This document shows, one piece after another, positions 1 through 5,125 of a stretch of 5,125 bases of DNA. How positions within the stretch are numbered: position 1 is the stretch's first letter; the number at the start of each line of letters is the position of its first letter. The notes beneath the pieces were generated by a model. The model did no database searches. It was given only the letters and a program-made list of their open reading frames with translations, and was not told the DNA's origin. The position numbers and the translations under genes are program-made. Source of the DNA: Candidatus Competibacteraceae bacterium. Its GTDB lineage: Bacteria > Pseudomonadota > Gammaproteobacteria > Competibacterales > Competibacteraceae. Location of the stretch: contig JAAUQA010000295.1 in assembly GCA_012032855.1 (NCBI GenBank), forward strand, positions 1 to 5,125, given 5' to 3'.

Positions 1-1254
1 GGGGCGATTCCCGATGAGCATCGGCCGCGCTACGGCGGCGACCTGCCGGAAGGCAATGACGGGCTGGGCCTGGGCCTGCTCGGCTTGCCCGGCGAGCGGT
101 TTGTCGACGCGGACACCTACCAGCGCATCCGTGCCGACACCCTGCGCAGCATTCGCGGCACCGTGCAGGCCGACATCCTCAAGGAGGACCAGGCGCAGAA
201 CACCTGCATTTTCTCGACCGAGTTCGCGATGAAGATGATGGGCGACGTGCAGCAGTATTTCAGCGCGCACGACGTGCGCAACTTCTATAGCGTGTCGATC
301 AGCGGTTATCACATCGCCGAGGCCGGGGCCAACCCGATCTCGCAACTGGCTTTCACGCTGTCGAACGGCTTCACGATCGTGGAGTACTACCTGGCGCGCG
401 GCATGCACATCGACGACTTCGCGCCCAACCTGAGCTTCTTCTTCAGCAACGGCATGGACCCGGAATACACCGTGATGGGACGAGTGGCGCGGCGCATTTG
501 GGCCACCGCCATGCGCTTCAAATACGGGGCCAACGAACGCAGCCAGCAGCTCAAATACCACATACAGACCTCAGGCCGATCGTTACACGCCCAGGAAATG
601 GCCTTCAACGATATTCGCACTACCCTGCAGGCGCTGATTGCGATTTACGACAACTGCAACAGCTTGCACACCAACGCCTACGACGAGGCGATTACCACGC
701 CAACCGCGGAATCGGTGCGCCGAGCGATGGCGATTCAGTTGGTCATCAACAAGGAATGGGGACTGGCAAAAAACGAGAACCCCAATCAAGGGGCGTTTAT
801 CATCGACGAGCTGACCGATCTAGTGGAAGAAGCTGTGCTACAGGAATTCGAGCGGATGGCCGAGCGTGGCGGCGTGCTGGGCGCGATGGAGACCGGTTAT
901 CAGCGCGGTAAGATTCAGGATGAGTCGCTGTATTACGAGATGCTTAAACACGACGGTAGTCTACCCATCGTCGGCGTCAACACCTTCCGCAATCCCAACC
1001 CGGAACCCGAAACCAAACCGACTGAACTGGCCCGTTCCACGGAAGCGGAGAAACAGAGTCAATTGGGTCGGTTACGGAGTTTCCAAAATCGCCATCACGA
1101 TGAAAGCGGTCCCGCGTTGGAACGGATCAAACGGGCGGCTATCAACGATGAGAATGTGTTTGCCGTACTGATGGATGCGGTACGCTGCTGCTCTCTGGGG
1201 CAGATTACCGAGGCCCTGTTCGAAGTCGGCGGCCAGTATCGGCGGAGTATGTAG
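1..1254 (+). CDS. icmF: Fused isobutyryl-CoA mutase IcmF, C-terminal part (5' end outside window)
   Basis: The frame is open from base 1 to the TAG at 1252-1254, giving 417 residues of the mutase catalytic region. IcmF uses adenosylcobalamin to interconvert isobutyryl-CoA and n-butyryl-CoA in the cytoplasm; some members also accept isovaleryl-CoA/pivalyl-CoA. Visible blocks are [11 protein letters not shown] (window residues 53-63), SVSISGYH (97-104, His104 matching the active-site His of methylmalonyl-CoA mutase), [20 protein letters not shown] (136-155), [10 protein letters not shown] (189-198), [14 protein letters not shown] (221-234) and a GGQYRRSM terminus. Gln66 (196-198) sits where methylmalonyl-CoA mutase has its carboxylate-binding Arg, which favours an isobutyryl-type enzyme. 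The family is about 1,080-1,090 residues: B12-binding domain, G-protein chaperone domain, then mutase. Roughly 670 residues should therefore lie upstream. The protein ends after the mutase domain with no C-terminal B12 domain, which fits IcmF rather than ordinary methylmalonyl-CoA mutase. The fusion itself is inferred, not seen. Confidence 0.92.
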   Translation, partial: GAIPDEHRPRYGGDLPEGNDGLGLGLLGLPGERFVDADTYQRIRADTLRSIRGTVQADILKEDQAQNTCIFSTEFAMKMMGDVQQYFSAHDVRNFYSVSISGYHIAEAGANPISQLAFTLSNGFTIVEYYLARGMHIDDFAPNLSFFFSNGMDPEYTVMGRVARRIWATAMRFKYGANERSQQLKYHIQTSGRSLHAQEMAFNDIRTTLQALIAIYDNCNSLHTNAYDEAITTPTAESVRRAMAIQLVINKEWGLAKNENPNQGAFIIDELTDLVEEAVLQEFERMAERGGVLGAMETGYQRGKIQDESLYYEMLKHDGSLPIVGVNTFRNPNPEPETKPTELARSTEAEKQSQLGRLRSFQNRHHDESGPALERIKRAAINDENVFAVLMDAVRCCSLGQITEALFEVGGQYRRSM

Positions 1255-1325
1255 AAGCGCCCAGACTCGGATGGTCATTACCCCTATCAACCAAGATGAT
1301 TTATCCTGCTATCCATCCGGCTGAC

Positions 1326-1332
1326 GAGGGGG
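1326..1332 (+). promoter_or_regulatory. Ribosome binding site of nnr
   Basis: The purine run GAGGGGG ends 7 bases before the ATG at 1340. It is a strong Shine-Dalgarno match and fixes the nnr start. The gap between icmF and nnr (1255-1339) shows neither a convincing promoter nor a terminator hairpin, so read-through from icmF is possible. Confidence 0.7.
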
Positions 1333-1339
1333 CTTTCTC

Positions 1340-2824
1340 ATGAACAATCTACCGGTTGCACTTTATCGGGCTGCTCAGGTTCGCGAATTGGACCGCTTGG
1401 CCATCGAGGAACGCGGCATTCCCGGTTATACCTTGATGTCTTCGGCGGGTGCAGCCGCCTTTGCCGCCTTACGGCAACACTGGCCTAATGCCCAACGCAT
1501 TGCCGTAGTCTGCGGTGCCGGCAATAATGCCGGCGACGGTTATATCGTGGCCACTCGCGCTTTGCAAGACGGCCTAGATGTGCAGATACTGACGCTGAGC
1601 GATCCCGAACGCTTGCGGGGCGATGCGCTAACTGCTTACCAAGACGCACGGGCCGCAGGCGTGGCTATCCGGGATTTCGATCCGGCGAGTCTCGATCAGG
1701 CCGAAGTCATTGTCGATGCCCTGCTCGGTACCGGTTTGGAACGGGAGGTCAGCGGAACCTGGCGGAATGCGATCAAGGCCATCAACAACCAACCAGCGGG
1801 TGTACTGGCCATCGATATTCCATCCGGGTTGCATGCCGACACCGGGGCTATCATGGGTATCGCTATAAATGCAGACATTACAGTCACCTTTATCGGACTC
1901 AAACAAGGTTTATTCACCGGGCAAGGCCCCGCTCGTTGCGGTAGAGTGATATTCGATAACCTTAAGGTCCCCGTGGACATCTACGACATCGTTCATCCGT
2001 CATCGCAGCGCTATAGCGGGGATAACTTATCGTCATTACTGCCGCGCCGCTCGCGCAGTGCCCATAAGGGACATCATGGCCATGTATTGGTGGTTGGCGG
2101 CGATTCCGGCATGGCCGGAGCCGCTCGCATGGCTGCCGAGGCAGCTGCCCGCTGTGGAGCAGGCTTGGTCAGCGTAGCGACCCGTACCGCACATGCCGGC
2201 GTCCAGGCTGCTTTACGGCCGGAATTAATGTTTCGCGGCGTGGAATCGGTTGCGGAATTGGCGCACTTGCTTGCGCGAGCGACAGTCATCGCAGTGGGTC
2301 CCGGACTTGGTAACGGCGACTGGGGCCACATGCTGTTTAACGCTGCGTTAACCACTGATCTACCCCTAGTGGTGGATGCCGATGGGTTAAATCTATTGGC
2401 GGCCAATCCGGTTCGTCGCGACAATTGGGTGGTGACGCCCCATCCCGGCGAAGCGGCTCGCCTGCTGCAGACGACCGCTGCTCAGATCGAAGCTGATCGA
2501 TTTACCGCAGCGGCGGAAATTGCCGTGCGCTTCGGCGGAGTTTGCGTGCTAAAAGGGGCTGGCTCGGTAATCGCTTGCGAGCGAGACGGCGTCTTTGTCT
2601 GTGACAAAGGCAATCCCGGCATGGCCAGTGGCGGTATGGGAGATGTGCTCACCGGCGTCATCGCCGGCTTGCTGGCGCAAGGTGTGCCGCTGGCCCAAGC
2701 CGCCTGTGCCGGGGTCTACGTCCATGCCAGAGCCGGAGATCAAGCGGTGCTCAATGGGGAGCGCGGTTTGCTGGCGATGGATCTCATGCCTCATTTACGC
2801 ACCCTGGTTAATCCTGTTTCATGA
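1340..2824 (+). CDS. nnr: Bifunctional NAD(P)H-hydrate epimerase / ADP-dependent NAD(P)H-hydrate dehydratase
   Basis: This 494-residue cytoplasmic repair enzyme (YjeF family; E. coli Nnr is about 515 residues) epimerises and then dehydrates damaged NAD(P)H hydrates, using ADP in the second step. The N-terminal epimerase half (about 1-220) shows GAGNNAGDG (59-67, nucleotide-binding loop), VDALLGTG (125-132, Asp126) and AIDIPSG (157-163, Asp159). The C-terminal ribokinase-like dehydratase half (about 235-490) shows HKGHHGHVLVVGG (242-254), PELM (294-297), GPGLG (320-324), VVDADGLN (344-351), TPHPGEA (366-372), LKGAGSVI (404-411) and NPGMASGGMGDVLTG (425-439, with the likely catalytic Asp435). 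Both halves appear intact. The ATG start has a strong ribosome binding site. Its TGA overlaps the tsaE ATG by 4 bases, so the two are co-translated. The epimerase loop has Ala where Gly is common (GNNAGDG against GNNGGDG), a mild change. Confidence 0.96.
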   Translation: MNNLPVALYRAAQVRELDRLAIEERGIPGYTLMSSAGAAAFAALRQHWPNAQRIAVVCGAGNNAGDGYIVATRALQDGLDVQILTLSDPERLRGDALTAYQDARAAGVAIRDFDPASLDQAEVIVDALLGTGLEREVSGTWRNAIKAINNQPAGVLAIDIPSGLHADTGAIMGIAINADITVTFIGLKQGLFTGQGPARCGRVIFDNLKVPVDIYDIVHPSSQRYSGDNLSSLLPRRSRSAHKGHHGHVLVVGGDSGMAGAARMAAEAAARCGAGLVSVATRTAHAGVQAALRPELMFRGVESVAELAHLLARATVIAVGPGLGNGDWGHMLFNAALTTDLPLVVDADGLNLLAANPVRRDNWVVTPHPGEAARLLQTTAAQIEADRFTAAAEIAVRFGGVCVLKGAGSVIACERDGVFVCDKGNPGMASGGMGDVLTGVIAGLLAQGVPLAQAACAGVYVHARAGDQAVLNGERGLLAMDLMPHLRTLVNPVS

Positions 2825-3312
2825 CTTCGATTAACCTCGTTGACGCTCAAACTACCGAACTGTTGGGCGGGTGTTTGGCTCGTGCAGCGCCAATAAGAGG
2901 GGTTATCCACCTGCGCGGCGAATTGGGCACCGGGAAAACTACTCTGGTGCGCGGTTTTTTGCGGGCCTTGGGGTTTCAGGGCGCGGTAAAAAGCCCGACC
3001 TACACACTACTGGAACCCTACACGATAGCTGACCGACACATGCTGCACTGTGATCTCTACCGCCTAGCCGATCCGCTTGAACTGGAATTTCTCGGGCTAA
3101 GGGATTTTCTGGACGAGCAAACGATTTTGTTGGTGGAGTGGCCTGAACAAGGTGGTGAACTCACGCCGGCGGCGGATTTGGATATCCTGCTTAGTCATGC
3201 CGGGGCAACTCGTGACTGTGAAATAACAGCAGCCTCGGATCTGGGCGAACATCTTTACAGTCGTCTTGTTGATGAGTGGCGAGCATCACTCCTCACTCAA
3301 CCCGAGCGATAA
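2821..3312 (+). CDS. tsaE: tRNA t6A37 threonylcarbamoyladenosine biosynthesis ATPase TsaE
   Basis: A 163-residue cytoplasmic P-loop ATPase, close to the usual size (about 150-165). With TsaB, TsaC and TsaD it makes N6-threonylcarbamoyladenosine at position 37 of ANN-decoding tRNAs; TsaE binds the TsaB-TsaD complex and its ATPase drives turnover. Visible motifs are the Walker A loop GELGTGKTT (33-41), SPTYTLLEPY (58-67), HCDLYRLADPLELEFLGLRD (76-95, with Asp78 and the DLYRL signature) and LVEWPEQ (104-110, Glu106, Walker B-like). These are TsaE family hallmarks and none is damaged. The ATG overlaps the nnr TGA as ATGA. The bases before it (2805-2820) hold no Shine-Dalgarno sequence, so translation probably depends on ribosomes finishing nnr. 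The nnr-tsaE pair is common in proteobacteria. Confidence 0.96.
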   Translation: MTSINLVDAQTTELLGGCLARAAPIRGVIHLRGELGTGKTTLVRGFLRALGFQGAVKSPTYTLLEPYTIADRHMLHCDLYRLADPLELEFLGLRDFLDEQTILLVEWPEQGGELTPAADLDILLSHAGATRDCEITAASDLGEHLYSRLVDEWRASLLTQPER

Positions 3313-3348
3313 CCTTTAATAGGCTAGTGTTGCTTAAATAATACACCC

Positions 3349-3377
3349 TCAACATACTGATTTAAAATGAGTATAAA
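3349..3377 (+). promoter_or_regulatory. Candidate sigma70 promoter for amiB
   Basis: A -35-like TCAACA (3349-3354) and a -10-like TATAAA (3372-3377) are separated by exactly 17 bases, matching the consensus at 9 of 12 positions. They lie in the AT-rich gap between tsaE and amiB (3313-3470, about 34% GC by hand count). Transcription would start near 3384, leaving a leader of about 87 bases. AT-rich DNA throws up such matches by chance, so this is a candidate only. Confidence 0.4.
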
Positions 3378-3458
3378 AATGTCAATGGGTTGTAGAAAGC
3401 AACTGTATTGACAAACTGTTGCGCATCGCCCACTTTTGTACTATGTAAAAAATCGCAT

Positions 3459-3463
3459 AGGAA
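3459..3463 (+). promoter_or_regulatory. Ribosome binding site deciding the amiB start
   Basis: AGGAA lies 7 bases before the ATG at 3471. It supports that ATG over the in-frame TTG at 3408, which has no comparable site and would put 21 polar, Cys-containing residues in front of the signal peptide. Confidence 0.65.
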
Positions 3464-3470
3464 TCAGTTT

Positions 3471-5033
3471 ATGAGATTGATTGGGTGGATGCTGTTGTTA
3501 CTGTTAACTGTGCCGCAAGGGGCGCTTGCAGCAGTGCAGGTCGACAAAGGACGTATTGTCGAACAGGCGCAAGGCTCACAAGTGATTTTCACCCTCAACG
3601 CACCGGTCAATTACTCCAGTTTCCTACTCGATAATCCACCGCGTCTGGTGGTCGATCTCAACAATACCCAGCTAAGACGTTTCCAAGCCGATTTGGGACT
3701 GCGCTCCACCGATGTGCAAACCGTGCGTGCCGGCGTCCGCAGAGGCGTTAATCTGCGCTTGGTGGTGGATTTGACATCGTTGCGGAAAAGCACGGTCTAT
3801 ACCGAACCAACAAACACCGGCCAACGCTTGGTGATCGCTATCGACCGCACCCAGCGGCCCAACGCAGTAGGTCAGGACATCTCAACCGGTGGCTCAGTCA
3901 AGGCTGCCGGTCGTCGAGGTGTGGTTCGTCAAGTACCATTGCAACGCGATATTATCGTTGCCATAGATCCCGGCCATGGCGGCAAAGATCCGGGCGCCAT
4001 GGGTCCTCGCAAGACTCTTGAAAAAGACGTGGTGATGAAAATCGCCAAACAGCTCAAACAGCTGGTGGATCAAGAAGCGGGCATGCGGGCGATTTTGACC
4101 CGCAGCAGCGATAAGTATTTACGTCTTTATCAACGGATCGACATCGCCCGTCAACATAACGCCGATTTGTTCATCTCTATCCACGCTGATGCTTTCGATA
4201 AGCCTTCCGCGCGCGGTTCCTCGGTGTTCATTCTATCTACTAAAGGCGCTTCCAGTGCGGCGGCTCGCTGGCTGGCCAAGAAAGAGAACGAAGCCGATCT
4301 GGTCGGCGGCAAACTCGCCAATGTCGAGGGTTCGCTAAAACCCGTCGTGTTCGATATTTACCACGATGCCGTGCTGGCGGATAGCCATTTATTGGCCGAA
4401 GAAGTATTGGTTCGGCTGGCTAAAATCGGCCACATCCACTCAAACCATGTGGAGAGAGCCGGTTTCGCCGTATTGAAAGGTCCTGACATGCCCTCAATCC
4501 TGGTAGAAACCGCCTTTATTTCCAATCCCGAGGAAGAGAGCAAATTACGCAGTAACAGCCATCGACAAGAACTGGCTAAAGCCATTTTTAACGGCATCCG
4601 TGCCTATCTCAAGAAAAAACCGCCTCAGCAGCAATACCTGCTAGTCGCCGAAAGCACCTCGCCGGAGCCGGTTGCGCCAGTGGCAACCGCATCCGCACAA
4701 TCCAGACCGGCACCGATAGCAGTTAAACCGGAAGCCAAACCGGTCGCGAAACCGATTCCTCCTCCCCAATCCATCCCTCTCCCAAAAGTCCGTTTAGTCG
4801 CTACCGGGCAGTCCGCATATCCGCCGGTCGACTTGATTGCGACGCCGATTCACAACCCATCTGCACCTGCTGCAACTCAAGTCCATGTGACCAGACGGGG
4901 TGAGAGCTTAGCCGATATTGCCCATCGCTACCGAATCGATTTGCGGCATCTGCGTGCGGCCAATGGTTTGCGCAATAATCAATTACGCATGCCGGTGGGT
5001 ACACCGCTGACGATTCCGGTATCCGATAGCTGA
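3471..5033 (+). CDS. amiB: Exported N-acetylmuramoyl-L-alanine amidase (AMIN, Amidase_3, LysM), AmiB-type
   Basis: This 520-residue periplasmic zinc amidase cleaves the amide bond between N-acetylmuramic acid and L-Ala of the peptide stem, splitting septal peptidoglycan in cell separation. Residues 1-20 form a Sec-type signal peptide with a hydrophobic Leu run and an Ala-Leu-Ala cleavage site; there is no twin-Arg motif. The AMIN domain (about 22-125) would target the septum. The Amidase_3 domain (about 160-380) carries DPGHGGKDPGA (166-176), LEKDVVMK (183-190), SIHAD (236-240) and LVETAFISN (344-352). Predicted zinc ligands are His169, Glu184 and His238, with Glu346 catalytic. The insert at about 262-312 matches the autoinhibitory region of AmiB/AmiC enzymes, which need an EnvC/NlpD-type LytM activator. 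A Pro/Ala/Lys-rich linker (about 383-467) leads to one LysM domain (471-516). The name amiB rests on Sec export, LysM and position after tsaE; a database might call it amiC. Confidence 0.93.
   Translation: MRLIGWMLLLLLTVPQGALAAVQVDKGRIVEQAQGSQVIFTLNAPVNYSSFLLDNPPRLVVDLNNTQLRRFQADLGLRSTDVQTVRAGVRRGVNLRLVVDLTSLRKSTVYTEPTNTGQRLVIAIDRTQRPNAVGQDISTGGSVKAAGRRGVVRQVPLQRDIIVAIDPGHGGKDPGAMGPRKTLEKDVVMKIAKQLKQLVDQEAGMRAILTRSSDKYLRLYQRIDIARQHNADLFISIHADAFDKPSARGSSVFILSTKGASSAAARWLAKKENEADLVGGKLANVEGSLKPVVFDIYHDAVLADSHLLAEEVLVRLAKIGHIHSNHVERAGFAVLKGPDMPSILVETAFISNPEEESKLRSNSHRQELAKAIFNGIRAYLKKKPPQQQYLLVAESTSPEPVAPVATASAQSRPAPIAVKPEAKPVAKPIPPPQSIPLPKVRLVATGQSAYPPVDLIATPIHNPSAPAATQVHVTRRGESLADIAHRYRIDLRHLRAANGLRNNQLRMPVGTPLTIPVSDS
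4725..4760 (+). repeat. Three 12-bp tandem units in the amiB linker
   Basis: AAACCG recurs at 4725, 4737 and 4749, a 12-base period encoding KPEA-KPVA-KPIP (residues 419-430). The units have diverged outside that core. They sit in the flexible linker between the amidase and LysM domains, where length variation is usually tolerated. Confidence 0.6.
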
Positions 5034-5125
5034 GCCGCGGGTGTCGATTGTGAAATAACCACCGGCAAACCGCTGGCTTGTTCCACAACTACTGCACGCC
5101 ACTTCGTCCACGCCGAACATTCCGG

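Noticed and set aside
85..87. TTG at 85 as the start of the first gene
   Set aside because: The same frame is open back to base 1 with IcmF-like sequence (for example [14 protein letters not shown]) ahead of the TTG, so the gene is cut by the window edge.
498..911. Overlapping out-of-frame ORFs within icmF, nnr and amiB (for example 498-911 +, 2074-2424 -, 4801-5088 -)
   Set aside because: They lie inside strongly supported genes in other frames, show no recognisable motif, and are expected in GC-rich coding DNA.
1255..1339. Promoter upstream of nnr (TTACCC with TATCCT at 1302-1307, 18 bases apart)
   Set aside because: The -35 matches consensus at only 3 of 6 positions and the -10 is imperfect; no better than chance.
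3214..3227. GACTGTGAAATAAC in tsaE nearly matching GATTGTGAAATAAC at 5046-5059
   Set aside because: Two copies of a 14-base near-match, one inside a conserved gene, with no shared context; most likely coincidence.
3367..3411. 14-codon ORF (MSIKMSMGCRKQLY) in the gap before amiB
   Set aside because: No ribosome binding site, very short, and its start lies just upstream of the candidate -10 box, so a transcript from that promoter would not contain it whole.
5059..5076. Hairpin CCACCGG-CAAA-CCGCTGG after amiB as a terminator
   Set aside because: The 7-bp stem has a C-C mismatch and no T run follows it on the + strand. On the minus strand TTATTT follows, but the stem lies before the stop of the only candidate gene there.
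1..5125. A new defence, mobile or biosynthetic system
   Set aside because: All long coding regions are recognisable housekeeping or metabolic genes with intact family motifs. No transposase, integrase, toxin-antitoxin pair, CRISPR array or reverse transcriptase is visible.

Overview
The window reads as a stretch of chromosome from a proteobacterium, most likely a gammaproteobacterium. The main argument is gene order: nnr, tsaE and an AMIN-type amidase lie in a row on the + strand, which is the conserved gammaproteobacterial block nnr-tsaE-amiB(-mutL). The species cannot be told from the sequence alone. Coding DNA is moderately to strongly GC-rich and the genes are tightly packed. I see no transposase, integrase, tRNA, rRNA or CRISPR array.

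Layout, all genes on the + strand. Positions 1-1254 hold the C-terminal 417 residues of a fused adenosylcobalamin-dependent acyl-CoA mutase of the IcmF type, whose N-terminal part lies upstream of the window. An 85-bp gap with a strong ribosome binding site leads into nnr (1340-2824), a bifunctional NAD(P)H-hydrate repair enzyme. Its stop codon overlaps the start of tsaE (2821-3312), the ATPase of tRNA t6A synthesis. A 158-bp AT-rich gap (about 34% GC by hand count) follows, with a plausible sigma70 promoter. It leads to amiB (3471-5033), an exported N-acetylmuramoyl-L-alanine amidase with AMIN, Amidase_3 and C-terminal LysM domains. The last 92 bp hold no gene I can identify. mutL, the expected next gene, does not start inside the window.

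How the genes work together: nnr and tsaE form a translationally coupled housekeeping pair (cofactor repair and tRNA modification). amiB has its own promoter region and acts in the periplasm during daughter-cell separation. IcmF belongs to carbon metabolism (isobutyryl-CoA/n-butyryl-CoA interconversion and related branched acyl-CoA rearrangements) and has no obvious functional tie to the rest.

I found no undescribed system. The points most worth a second look are a step in third-position GC within icmF, the start choice and promoter of amiB, the lack of a ribosome binding site before tsaE, and a short open reverse-strand frame at the right edge.
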